From Hydrogenovibrio halophilus DSM 15072 (GTDB taxonomy: Bacteria > Pseudomonadota > Gammaproteobacteria > Thiomicrospirales > Thiomicrospiraceae), in contig NZ_KB913033.1 of the NCBI RefSeq assembly GCF_000384235.1, positions 1,061,164 to 1,125,163 on the forward strand: a DNA stretch of 64,000 bases, given 5' to 3'. This document shows, in pieces, positions 17,599 through 26,033 of this stretch; the stretch's first letter is position 1; each line of letters begins with the position of its first letter. Below the pieces are notes generated by a model, which was not told where the DNA came from, made no database searches, and saw only the letters and a program-made list of their open reading frames with translations. The position numbers and the translations under genes were made by a program.

Positions 17599-19862
17599 CC
17601 ACGCGCCTGAGCCGACGCCGTTGGCTGGGCGCTTTGCTCTGGGTCGGGTTTCTGGGGCTCTGGGCCTTGATCAGTTTGCCGTCGCTCAGTCTGCACACGC
17701 ATTTCAGTGGGTTCTTTCCCCAGCCAAGCGATCCGGCGCAAGCCACCAAGTGGTCGGCGCTGTCGCATTTGGCGGAAGCGAGTTCTGAGCCTGGGCCCCT
17801 GATGGTGTCGATACGTTTGCCTGACAGTGTGTCCGCTCAGGCTGCCGCGAAATTGAGCCGTCACATTGCGACCCCGAAAAATCACCAGGCCTGGTTAAAA
17901 TCGGTTCAGAACCGGCTACAACCCTTGTCAGACTGGCTGGATCATCCCTTGCGCGAACAGCGCTTTCTGCTGACCGACTTTCACCCGGAAATGTTGACGG
18001 CGTCGCTGGAAACCCTCTGGCAGCGCTGGCAGGCCGGTTTTGTGCTCAACAAGCCTCTGGCCCTGTCGGACCCGCAAAACCAATGGCTTTCGTATCTGCA
18101 GCAGGGCCTGTCCACGCCTTCGTTGGCCGTGGACGCTGGCGTGTGGCAAATCACAAGCGGAGAGGCGCGCCAACTGTTGCTGTTGTTGACAGTCAGCAAA
18201 GACGGGATCGATCAGGTCCAGCCCTGGTTGAGGCAGGCGGTTTCCCGGCATCTGTCGCCTCGGCAGGCGGAAAAAACCGAGGTGCGCGTTTCCAATGCGG
18301 CCTGGATTGCCCAGCAGGCACAAGCCGGGATTCAGCAACGGGTGCAATGGGTGTCCCTGACGGCGCTGACATTGATTTTCGGATTTCTGCTGGCGGTGTT
18401 TCGCCGAGGTCGCCCACTTGTGGCGACGCTGTTGCCTGTGGCCAGTGCGGTGCTGGTCGGGCTGTTGGCAGTCAATGCCGTGTTTGCCCAGGTGTCGATG
18501 CTGACGCTGGCGTTTGGCATGGTGCTGGTCGGGGTCAGTATGGATTACCCTTTGCATTTGTGGGCCGCGGCCAAACGGGGCCATGTCCGCCATGCCCGGC
18601 GCCTGGTCGCCATCGGCGGCGTGACCTCGGTGTTGGGCTTTGCCGCGCTCTGGTGGACGGCCGTTCCGGGCATACAGCAAATCGCGGTGTTCAGCGCCGC
18701 CGGACTGGTGGCCGCCTTGATCACCAGCTTCCTGAGCGTACCTTCGGCATCGAACGCGTCCAATCCCCCGCTGATATGGCCAGCCCGGAATCGCAAGCGT
18801 CTGGTGCTGGGCACACTGGCGCTGGCAGGGATCTGGGGCACATTGCTGGCGCTGCCCACCGTCTGGCAAGACGATTTGCGCAGCATGAGCCCGGTCCCTG
18901 AATCCCTGTTGCAGCAGGATGGACAGCTTCGATCCGCGTTCCATTTGCCGGAAGCGGCGGCGTTTTTATTGGTGACGGCCGATACCACCGAAGACCTGTT
19001 GCAAAAACAGGAAAGCCTGCAACCGGGGTTGGCGCGATTGCAAGCCGATCAGGCCTTGCAGGGTCGGACCATGCTGGCCGACTGGTTGCCCAGCCAGCAG
19101 CGCCAGCGACAACGCCAAAACGCCTTGCCCGATGCGTCGTCCCTGCAGCAGGCCTGGTCAAAAGCGGACACGCCGTTCAAGCCCCATCATGCCCAAGGCC
19201 TGATTCAGGCAATCGACCGCAGTCGACAAATGCCAGCGCTCACGCTTGAGCGCTTTCGGTCATTGGCCCTACCCTGGCAGAAAGTCATGCTGGACAAGCT
19301 CCATTGGCAGGCGGGCGACAGGCATTTCGGGGTGATTCTGGTGCAGGACGCGAAAGCGGAGGCGCTGCAAAGCTGGGCGCAAACGCAGTCCGACGTGCTG
19401 TGGGTGCAACAGAGCACATTGGTGAGCGAACAATTGACCCATTTGCGCGAACAGTTGCTGGTCGGTTTGCTGGCGCTGGTGGCCGCGATGTTATTGGGGT
19501 TGAGCCTGTATTGGCGTTCTTTTTACCAGGCCTGGTCACTTTTGCTGCCAATCGGGCTGGGTCTGGGCCTGGCCTGGGTGGGATTGTCGCTGTTGGGGCC
19601 CGTCAGTGTGTTTCACCTCATGGCCAGTCTGCTGGTGGTGGCGATTGGCGTGGATTACAGCCTGTTTCTGAATCAGGCGCAAACCGATCCCACTCAGCGC
19701 TTTTCGGTGCATGTGACCCTGACCACCAGCCTGATCGCGTTTGGCGGGTTGTTGTTCACCGACGTTGCCCTGCTGATGTCGATGGGCCTGAGCGTGGTGC
19801 TGGGGGTGCTTTTGACCTATGTCAGCGCCCGACTGCTGTTCAGCGCGCGTCCATCATCGTGA
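17595..19862 (+). CDS. MMPL/RND-type exporter
   Basis: A 755-residue inner-membrane protein with the MMPL layout: one N-terminal helix, a periplasmic domain, five helices (about 250-395), a second periplasmic domain and a final helix group (about 620-750). GVSMDYPLHLW and GVDYSLFLNQ are the paired Asp-containing transmembrane motifs used for proton coupling. It should export the polyene or its lipid form. Three copies of the dispersed palindrome lie in this one gene, two perfect (17884, 19525) and one with a mismatch (19147), giving H-Q-A-W-L-K, Y-Q-A-W-S and Q-Q-A-W-S-K. It overlaps the convergent flavoprotein gene by 23 bp. Confidence 0.88.
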   Translation: MTTRLSRRRWLGALLWVGFLGLWALISLPSLSLHTHFSGFFPQPSDPAQATKWSALSHLAEASSEPGPLMVSIRLPDSVSAQAAAKLSRHIATPKNHQAWLKSVQNRLQPLSDWLDHPLREQRFLLTDFHPEMLTASLETLWQRWQAGFVLNKPLALSDPQNQWLSYLQQGLSTPSLAVDAGVWQITSGEARQLLLLLTVSKDGIDQVQPWLRQAVSRHLSPRQAEKTEVRVSNAAWIAQQAQAGIQQRVQWVSLTALTLIFGFLLAVFRRGRPLVATLLPVASAVLVGLLAVNAVFAQVSMLTLAFGMVLVGVSMDYPLHLWAAAKRGHVRHARRLVAIGGVTSVLGFAALWWTAVPGIQQIAVFSAAGLVAALITSFLSVPSASNASNPPLIWPARNRKRLVLGTLALAGIWGTLLALPTVWQDDLRSMSPVPESLLQQDGQLRSAFHLPEAAAFLLVTADTTEDLLQKQESLQPGLARLQADQALQGRTMLADWLPSQQRQRQRQNALPDASSLQQAWSKADTPFKPHHAQGLIQAIDRSRQMPALTLERFRSLALPWQKVMLDKLHWQAGDRHFGVILVQDAKAEALQSWAQTQSDVLWVQQSTLVSEQLTHLREQLLVGLLALVAAMLLGLSLYWRSFYQAWSLLLPIGLGLGLAWVGLSLLGPVSVFHLMASLLVVAIGVDYSLFLNQAQTDPTQRFSVHVTLTTSLIAFGGLLFTDVALLMSMGLSVVLGVLLTYVSARLLFSARPSS
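17884..17895. repeat. Dispersed palindrome ACCAGGCCTGGT
   Basis: A perfect copy in the first periplasmic domain of the MMPL protein, followed by TAAAA and read H-Q-A-W-L-K. Confidence 0.9.
19147..19158. repeat. Dispersed palindrome, one mismatch
   Basis: AGCAGGCCTGGT followed by CAAAA in the second periplasmic domain of the MMPL protein, read Q-A-W-S-K like the perfect copies. Probably a decayed member. Confidence 0.6.
19525..19536. repeat. Dispersed palindrome ACCAGGCCTGGT
   Basis: A perfect copy preceded by TTTTT in the loop between C-terminal helices of the MMPL protein, read Y-Q-A-W-S. Confidence 0.9.
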
Positions 19863-21063
19863 TCAGGGTGTCGATGGCGTGGTCCGGTTGTTTGACGAAA
19901 AAGTTTTTGGGATTCCAGACATAGCCGCTGAGCACGGAGGTGATCGCTTTTTTGATCTGTTCGTCTTTTTCTGCGGCAAAAAAGATGCGCTGCAAACGCC
20001 CGTCATACCAGGCATTGACAAAGCTGCGGAACACCTCAATGCCGCGCATCATATAATCCTCGTAATCGGTTTGCCAGTTCACGTCCCGGCCTTGCAGTTC
20101 GGCCCCGATCAGGTCGGCGGCTTTGGCCCCGCTTTCCAGCGCCAGGGTCACGCCAGAACTGAACACCGGGTCGAGAAATTCCGACGCATTGCCCGCCAGC
20201 ACAAAATGCTTTCCGTACAATTGTTTGACCGCAGCGGAATAGCCGCTCAGGCTGTTGACGTCATTGAGGGGCCGTGCGTTGCGATAGCGCGCGCGTGCCT
20301 GTGGGTTGTCTTCAATGATCCGCTCCCAGAACTCGGATTCGTTCAGGCCAAACGACTGAAAATAGTCTTCGGTGCAGACGATCCCCACCGAGGTGACGCC
20401 GTCATTAAACGGAATGTTCCAAATCCAGGCCCGGTTGTGGTCATGAATGTCGACGTAGATGTAGCCGTCGGTGCCGTCGGTGGGGCGCCGGTCGTTTTCC
20501 ACCCGGCGAAAAGTGGCCCGGCGCATGGCCAGTCCCGGTTCCGCCTCCAGCTCCAGCAGGCGCGGCAACACCCGGCCGTAACCGGAAGCATCGATGACTT
20601 TCTGCGCGTGCCAGCATGAGGTGGCACCGTCATGGTGTTTGACGTCAATGGTCCCGGCATCCGGGTCATAGCCGATCACTTCGGCCTGATATTCGACGTC
20701 TGCGCCCAGCGATTCGGCGGCTTTGAGCAGTTCGTGGTCGAACCGTTCGCGCTTGACCTGAAAGGAGGAGTCGAAAGGCTCACCCAGGTTGTTGTCAAAG
20801 TGGAACACTTCGCAATGCTCACCGTCATCAAAGGCCACACCGCCTTTGTATTGGAAGTCGGCGGCTTCAATGGTTTCAAGCAGTCCGGCCTCGGCCAGCA
20901 ACTGATTGCAGCGCGGCAGCAGGGATTCGCCAATCACAAAACGCGGGAACGTCTGGCGTTCCACCAGTTTCACGTGAAACCCCGCCTGCACCAGTTTGGC
21001 GGCGGCAATCGATCCGGCCGGGCCACCGCCGATGATAAACACATCACAGCGTTTTTCAGACAT
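19840..21063 (-). CDS. Halogenase-like FAD-dependent oxidoreductase
   Basis: A 407-residue flavoprotein. The N-terminal dinucleotide fold has IIGGGPAGSIAAA (residues 11-23). The flavin-dependent halogenase motif WxWxIP is present as WIWNIP at 213-218, and a candidate catalytic Lys lies at 73 (QYKGG). Such enzymes install chlorine or bromine on aromatic rings; halogenated aryl polyenes (xanthomonadins, some flexirubins) are known, so it could halogenate the aryl head group. Related non-halogenating oxidoreductases share the fold, so the activity is not certain. It lies alone on the minus strand, convergent with the MMPL gene and divergent from the ABC exporter. Confidence 0.75.
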   Translation of the reverse strand: MSEKRCDVFIIGGGPAGSIAAAKLVQAGFHVKLVERQTFPRFVIGESLLPRCNQLLAEAGLLETIEAADFQYKGGVAFDDGEHCEVFHFDNNLGEPFDSSFQVKRERFDHELLKAAESLGADVEYQAEVIGYDPDAGTIDVKHHDGATSCWHAQKVIDASGYGRVLPRLLELEAEPGLAMRRATFRRVENDRRPTDGTDGYIYVDIHDHNRAWIWNIPFNDGVTSVGIVCTEDYFQSFGLNESEFWERIIEDNPQARARYRNARPLNDVNSLSGYSAAVKQLYGKHFVLAGNASEFLDPVFSSGVTLALESGAKAADLIGAELQGRDVNWQTDYEDYMMRGIEVFRSFVNAWYDGRLQRIFFAAEKDEQIKKAITSVLSGYVWNPKNFFVKQPDHAIDTLITMMDAR

Positions 21064-21190
21064 AAACGAAGCATTTCCAAATAAAAATAATGCGGCATTT
21101 TAGCAAACAAACGCACGGATCGATTGTGTTTTTATGCGCAGTATGCGAAAGTTTTCCCTCCCAAAACCGGCTCAAACAGGACGCAGACGA

Positions 21191-22192
21191 ATGCCCGATT
21201 CCTATGCCATTGAGGTGCAGGCGCTCAGTTATGATTACCCGCGAAAACGTGATGCACTGGTGGACGTGTCGTTTGACCTGGTGAAAGGTCAGGCGTTGGG
21301 GTTGCTGGGGGTCAATGGCGCGGGCAAAAGCACCTTGATCCAGTGTCTGACCGGGCAGTTGCGACCCACGTCGGGAGACGTTGCCATAATGGGCCAGCGT
21401 TTTGACACGTCACGCCAAGGCATTCTGTCGCAATTGGCGCTGGTACCCCAGGGCGAAGCGTTTTATCCTCGGTTGACGGTGAGTGAAAACCTGCGGTTTT
21501 TTGCCCGTTTGCGCCCGGACCTGCCCGACTTCAATGAACGGGTGAATGAATCCCTTGATGTGTGTCAGCTGAACAATCAGCAAACGGTTCTGGCGGCGCG
21601 CCTGTCCGGTGGCTTAAAACGGCGTTTGAATCTGGCCATCGGTTTGGTCAACCGCCCTAGCCTGTTGCTGTTGGACGAGCCGACGGTGGGCATTGATCCG
21701 ATTTCGAAGGACGCGATTCTGGGGGTATTGGAATCGCTGAAAACCAAAGGCATGACTCTGGTGTACACCTCGCATCAGTTGGCGGAAGTGGAACGGCTGT
21801 GCGATCAGCTGGTGGTATTGGATCGGGGAAAAACCGTGTTTCAAGGCACGGTGGCGGCTTTGACCAAGGCGCAGGGGCACAGGTTTGAAGCCAGAATCAA
21901 CCAGGCCTGGTCAAAAGTGACCCGCAAGCGCCCCGAAATCGCCAAATGGTTGCAACAATGGTCTTTGCAGACGCAGGACGGATGGGTGCAGGGGCAGTTG
22001 CCAGCCGAGTGCGATCTTGCGGCTTTCACGGGCAGATTTTTGCAACAGCTTCAAGCTTGCCCGGAGGTGATTCTACAGCAACACAGTGTCCAACCTTTGA
22101 GCATGGAAGCGGCGTTTTTTGAATTGTTGGGCGAATCGCATACGGCGCTGGCCCAATGCCTGATCCATGAGTCGGAGTCAAGTCATGTTTAA
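21191..22192 (+). CDS. ABC transporter ATP-binding protein
   Basis: A 333-residue ATPase: Walker A in LGVNGAGKSTLI, ABC signature LSGGLKRRLNLA, Walker B LLLLDEPTVGID and the switch His in YTSHQLAEVE. A C-terminal extension of about 100 residues follows the nucleotide-binding domain. It pairs with the overlapping permease gene, forming an ABC-2 type exporter. Flexirubin-type clusters carry such an exporter. The start at 21191 is chosen because the upstream frame to 21134 lacks conserved sequence; an AGGACG precedes at modest strength. A perfect palindrome (21900-21911) encodes N-Q-A-W-S-K in the extension, outside the ATPase core. Confidence 0.87.
   Translation: MPDSYAIEVQALSYDYPRKRDALVDVSFDLVKGQALGLLGVNGAGKSTLIQCLTGQLRPTSGDVAIMGQRFDTSRQGILSQLALVPQGEAFYPRLTVSENLRFFARLRPDLPDFNERVNESLDVCQLNNQQTVLAARLSGGLKRRLNLAIGLVNRPSLLLLDEPTVGIDPISKDAILGVLESLKTKGMTLVYTSHQLAEVERLCDQLVVLDRGKTVFQGTVAALTKAQGHRFEARINQAWSKVTRKRPEIAKWLQQWSLQTQDGWVQGQLPAECDLAAFTGRFLQQLQACPEVILQQHSVQPLSMEAAFFELLGESHTALAQCLIHESESSHV
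21900..21911. repeat. Dispersed palindrome ACCAGGCCTGGT
   Basis: A perfect copy followed by CAAAA, in the C-terminal extension of the ABC ATPase, read N-Q-A-W-S-K. Confidence 0.9.
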
Positions 22193-23408
22193 AGCGCTTT
22201 TGCTCAAGGAGTTTCGGCTGTTGCTGCGCGATCCTTATGCGCTCGCGGTCTTGTTTGTGATGCCGGTGGTGTTTGTTTTGATCATGGCCTTGAGTCTGCA
22301 AACCGCGTTTTCGGACAAGTCATCGGGCCAGAAACAGGTTGATCAACTGGGGATTGTGCTGTTGGCCGATCCGGACATACCCAAAGACTGGCAGGCGGTG
22401 TTTGCCCATCTGGAAAACTTTTCGGTGACGGTATCGGCTGAAACGGCCAACCACCGAATGGTGGCAGAAAAACAGGTGCTCACGGGGGGAAAAATGGCGA
22501 TGGTGACGCTTCCCAAAGCCTTGATCGATGCGTTGTCAAAGGGGCAGAAAATTGAGACGCCTTTGTCGTTGGCATTTGCGCCCACCGCGCCACCTGCGAT
22601 GCGGGCCTTGCTCAAAGCCAGTCTGATGCGAATTCTGGTGGAAAAGAAAATCGCAGTGACCTTTCAACGTACATCACCGGTTGCCGCCGCATCGGATTCG
22701 GTGCCGGAATCGAATCTGTCGGCGTTTCTGGGGAAATCGGTGATCACGGAATCGACATTGGGGCAAACCTCCGTGACCACAACACCCTCATCGGTGCAGC
22801 AGAGCGTGCCCGCCTGGCTGGTGTTTGCCATGTTTTTTATTGTGATTCCGCTTTCCGCCACCTTGTTGATTGAGATTTCACAGGGCACACTGGCGCGTTT
22901 GCATACCTACCCGTTTCATTCCGGCTGGCTGTTGCTGGGCAAGCTGTTGCCGTTTATGGGGGTGAATCTGATACAAACCGCGTTGATGTTTGCCACCGGA
23001 CTCTGGCTGGTGCCCTTGCTGGGCGGAGAAAGCCTGACACTGGGCCAGCAGGCGATCTGGCTGGTGCCGGTGGCGCTGTCGGTGAGCTTGACCGCCATCG
23101 CACTGGCGTTGTTGATTTCGGTGCTGGCGCGTACGCATGAACAGGCGACCACGCTGGGCGGGGTGCTCAATCTGTTGATGGGGGCGGTCGGCGGGGTGAT
23201 GGTGCCGACCTTTGTGATGCCCGAAACCATGCAGACGTTGGCCGCTTTCTCGCCCATGAATTGGGGACTGGAAGCGTTTTTGTCTGTGACCTTGCGTCAG
23301 GGCGGCTGGGCTGAAATCTGGCACTGGCTGGCGCAATTGGTCGGATTTGCATTGGTATTGCTGGGAGTGGCCAGTTGGCGATTGCACAAACGTCTGCTTG
23401 GCGAATAA
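22185..23408 (+). CDS. ABC-2 type transporter permease
   Basis: A 407-residue inner-membrane permease. One N-terminal helix (ALAVLFVMPVVFVLIMAL) is followed by an extracytoplasmic domain of about 200 residues, then five helices toward the C-terminus. This is the ABC2_membrane_3 layout found in exporters. The ATG at 22185 overlaps the ATPase stop (ATGTTTAA), so the subunits are translated together; an in-frame ATG at 22167 is also possible. The substrate is probably the pigment or a precursor, judged by context only. Confidence 0.85.
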   Translation: MFKALLLKEFRLLLRDPYALAVLFVMPVVFVLIMALSLQTAFSDKSSGQKQVDQLGIVLLADPDIPKDWQAVFAHLENFSVTVSAETANHRMVAEKQVLTGGKMAMVTLPKALIDALSKGQKIETPLSLAFAPTAPPAMRALLKASLMRILVEKKIAVTFQRTSPVAAASDSVPESNLSAFLGKSVITESTLGQTSVTTTPSSVQQSVPAWLVFAMFFIVIPLSATLLIEISQGTLARLHTYPFHSGWLLLGKLLPFMGVNLIQTALMFATGLWLVPLLGGESLTLGQQAIWLVPVALSVSLTAIALALLISVLARTHEQATTLGGVLNLLMGAVGGVMVPTFVMPETMQTLAAFSPMNWGLEAFLSVTLRQGGWAEIWHWLAQLVGFALVLLGVASWRLHKRLLGE

Positions 23409-23411
23409 ATG

Positions 23412-23423
23412 ACCAGGCCTGGT
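23412..23423. repeat. Dispersed palindrome between convergent genes
   Basis: A perfect copy, extended to ATGACCAGGCCTGGTCAT, in the 33-bp gap between the ABC permease and the BtrH-like gene, where it could act as a terminator for both strands. Confidence 0.9.
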
Positions 23424-23441
23424 CATTTTGGTGTTCTGCGG

Positions 23442-24452
23442 TCAGCGGAATTTGGCCATCTGGTTGTAAATTTCGAGTTCGTCATCGGCCAATTGACGCA
23501 GCAAATCGGCAGCCTCTTTGAGGCTGTGATCGCCGCGTTCTTTGCTCAGCCGGGCACAGATCAAAGCAAATTCCCGCCACTGATCGCCCAGATCAATAAA
23601 CCGTTGTGCCCAGTCCTGGCACTCGGATCGGTTCAGAATGTCGCCCGCTTCCTGTAGAAAAGCCGCGTACATATAGCGAAACCCGGCCCCGCCAGTCCCG
23701 ATTTCTTCCTGCATTCGGACGATGTGTCCCAAAAAAAGCTGGCGATAGCGTTTGCGGTCTTCCGCCAGTTTTTCAATCCGTTTGGCCACCATTTTCATGC
23801 CGCCCACGCCGGAGATGGGGGTGAGGTTGCGCTTGCCATTGGCCTTGCCGGTAAAGCGAATCGCTTTGGGCAACAGGCGTTCAAAATCGATGCGTTCGGG
23901 CACCGACTCAAAGTAGTAAAGCCGCCCTTTGGGGGCCAGCGCGCCCTTGGCAAAACGGGCCTGATTCAGTGAGTCGGCATCGGTGGTGACGGTGTGCGAA
24001 AACACCGGATCGCTGATCTGGTAGTGGGTCTGACCTTGTTCGTCCTGTTCTTTGCCAAACACCAGCAAATTGTGGGCATTGAAGTGAAAGCGCATTTCCT
24101 GTGGAAAATAAGGCAGAAAGAACACCGAGGTTTGCAATCCGACCAGTGTGCCCTCATCCAGTTTCCGGTCGAGAAAGGCCTGACCTTCGGCGTCGTTGCG
24201 AAAGGTTTTGAATCGGATTTTGAGTCCGGGAATGCGCCAGGAAAGCATTTTCAGAATCAGTCTGGGCGGCATGCGATAAGCCATCAGCGGCAGGCCGTTG
24301 ATTTTGACAAACGGCAGGTAGGCATAGGTCAGGCCACTGGCCAGACCGAATGCCATGGGTTCGGACACGTCCAATCCATGATGACGAAACAGCGCGGAAG
24401 CGGCCCCGGTTTCACAATGGGCGGCTTGTTGATGGTCAAAATTGTCAATCAT
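23442..24452 (-). CDS. BtrH-like acyltransferase domain protein
   Basis: A 336-residue protein with a BtrH N-terminal type domain. A Cys at residue 13 (AHCETGAASALFRHHG) and the segment MRFHFNAHNLLVFGK, followed by the ISDPVF segment, match the family pattern. BtrH of butirosin synthesis moves an acyl group from an acyl carrier protein to an alcohol or amine. Flexirubin-type clusters, where an aryl polyene acid is esterified with a dialkylresorcinol, contain related proteins. Ester formation is therefore a reasonable guess here. It ends the leftward operon and overlaps the upstream small gene by 8 bp. Confidence 0.72.
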   Translation of the reverse strand: MIDNFDHQQAAHCETGAASALFRHHGLDVSEPMAFGLASGLTYAYLPFVKINGLPLMAYRMPPRLILKMLSWRIPGLKIRFKTFRNDAEGQAFLDRKLDEGTLVGLQTSVFFLPYFPQEMRFHFNAHNLLVFGKEQDEQGQTHYQISDPVFSHTVTTDADSLNQARFAKGALAPKGRLYYFESVPERIDFERLLPKAIRFTGKANGKRNLTPISGVGGMKMVAKRIEKLAEDRKRYRQLFLGHIVRMQEEIGTGGAGFRYMYAAFLQEAGDILNRSECQDWAQRFIDLGDQWREFALICARLSKERGDHSLKEAADLLRQLADDELEIYNQMAKFR

Positions 24453-24870
24453 GCGTGGGGTCTTTGTCTTTGAGGGGTGGCAATTGCATCAATTCGTCAG
24501 GCGACAGGCCCAGAACGCGGGCATAGCGTTCACGCTGTCTGTCGGAGAGTCTGGCGAAACGCTTGGGATCAAAATGGCGGCGTACCTGCCATTGAAACCG
24601 ACCCATGGCCTGCGCCAGCATGGGCAGATCCAGTCGCTGTTGATACATGTGATACTCCAGTGGGGAGGTTTCGCCGACGTGCGCGCGAGCCAGTGCGTCC
24701 TGTGCCAGCTGGGCAATCTCATCCACCGCCTGTTTCAAGGCGTCGATTTCGGCTTCCCAGCCCTGGGTCGGCGTCGGCGTCAGCTTGCCATCCGAGTCCT
24801 GAGCGTACAGCACTTTGGTTTCGCCTTCGTAGATGGCGTCCGCCTGCTGCGGTACGGCGTCTTTTTTCAT
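24445..24870 (-). CDS. Small protein of unknown function in the pigment operon
   Basis: A 141-residue, charged and mostly helical protein starting MKKDAVPQQADAIYEG. No domain is recognised. The last third (RLSDRQRERYARVLGLSPDELMQLP) looks like a helical bundle. The ATG at 24870 overlaps the darB stop by 4 bp, and its own end overlaps the BtrH-like start, so it is tightly coupled to both. It may be an accessory factor for condensation or ester formation, but this is only suggested by position. Confidence 0.6.
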   Translation of the reverse strand: MKKDAVPQQADAIYEGETKVLYAQDSDGKLTPTPTQGWEAEIDALKQAVDEIAQLAQDALARAHVGETSPLEYHMYQQRLDLPMLAQAMGRFQWQVRRHFDPKRFARLSDRQRERYARVLGLSPDELMQLPPLKDKDPTHD

Positions 24871-26033
24871 TGGTCGTCGGCCTCCGTTTCGACCGCTTCC
24901 AGTAACATGAACCCGCTGGAGAAGCGTCCGCTTTCGGGCACAAAGCACAGAATGGTCTCGCCTGCGGTCAATGGGCGCGTGCGTATGAATTCATCCAGCA
25001 TAATAAAAATCGAGGCCGAGCCGGTATTGCCTTTGGTGGTGAGGTTGGTGAACCATTTGTGATCGGGGATCGAAAAGTGCATCTCATCCAGTGCCCGGGC
25101 CACTTTGTCATAAAAATACATGGATGAAATGTGGGGCAGAAAATGGTCCACCTGATCGGGCGTCAGTCCGGTTTCGTCAATGATGCGGCTCAGGGTTTCG
25201 GTCACCGCCAGCGGTACAATGTGCTCATTGAGCTGTTTGACGTTCTGCTTGATGCTGAGCACGCTCTGATCAAGTAGGGTGTCGGATGAAACCTGTCGCC
25301 AGCCGGTGAGGGTGCTGTCGTCATTCTGTAGAGCCCCGGCAAACATGCAGGCCGGTTGCTGATTGGCAAAGGAATAGGTTTTGATCCAGCGGATACGCAG
25401 ATTGGTCTGGCCGTGTTGCGGTGTCGGTTGCAGGCACATGGCTCCGGCCCCGTCAGACAGCATCCAACGCAAAAAATCCTTTTCAAAACCGATTTCCGGG
25501 CGATCTGCCAGCGCTGCCAGTTTGGCCGCGCTTTCCGCCGTAAAGGTCTGTGACTGCAACAAGGTGGAAGCGGTTTCCGAGCCGGTGGCCACCGCCTGCG
25601 TGGCGTCACCGGATTTGACCGCCAGATAAGCGTATTTCAACGCCATCAGGCCACTGATACAGATGCTGCTGGTGGACACGGTTTCGCAGGGCGGGGTTTG
25701 CAGTTGACCATGCACCATCACCGCATGGCCGGGAGCCAGCTGATCGGCCAAAGTGGTGCCGCAGGCAATCAGGTCAATGCGTTGCATCGCAGAGGGGTCA
25801 GAGAACAGATTGCGAATGGCTTCGGCGGTCAACTCGGCATTGGTGTGGGTATAGGCACCGGTGTCGGGGTCGATCACATAGTATCGGCTTTTGATGCCGT
25901 TATTGCGCAAAATCAAACGCCTGGCACGGGAAGGCTTGCCTTGAATCTGTCCCAGTACCGACTCAATCCGCTCATTGTCCACCGGGTCATTGGGCAGGGC
26001 GCTGGCGGTATGGGTAATATAGACCGGCTTCAT
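24867..26033 (-). CDS. darB: Dialkylresorcinol ketosynthase (DarB/KASIII-like)
   Basis: A 388-residue KASIII-family protein. The nucleophilic Cys is in TSSICISGLMALK (about residue 125), a candidate His in LPHISSMYFYDK and an Asn in TKGNTGSAS. DarB condenses a beta-ketoacyl thioester with a second acyl chain, giving the precursor that DarA aromatises to a dialkylresorcinol. The neighbour directly upstream is DarA-like, supporting this over an ordinary FabH. The start at 26033 forms an ATGA overlap with the darA stop and gives MKPVYITHTASALPND, typical for the family; an ATG two codons upstream (26039) is possible. Confidence 0.82.
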   Translation of the reverse strand: MKPVYITHTASALPNDPVDNERIESVLGQIQGKPSRARRLILRNNGIKSRYYVIDPDTGAYTHTNAELTAEAIRNLFSDPSAMQRIDLIACGTTLADQLAPGHAVMVHGQLQTPPCETVSTSSICISGLMALKYAYLAVKSGDATQAVATGSETASTLLQSQTFTAESAAKLAALADRPEIGFEKDFLRWMLSDGAGAMCLQPTPQHGQTNLRIRWIKTYSFANQQPACMFAGALQNDDSTLTGWRQVSSDTLLDQSVLSIKQNVKQLNEHIVPLAVTETLSRIIDETGLTPDQVDHFLPHISSMYFYDKVARALDEMHFSIPDHKWFTNLTTKGNTGSASIFIMLDEFIRTRPLTAGETILCFVPESGRFSSGFMLLEAVETEADDQ

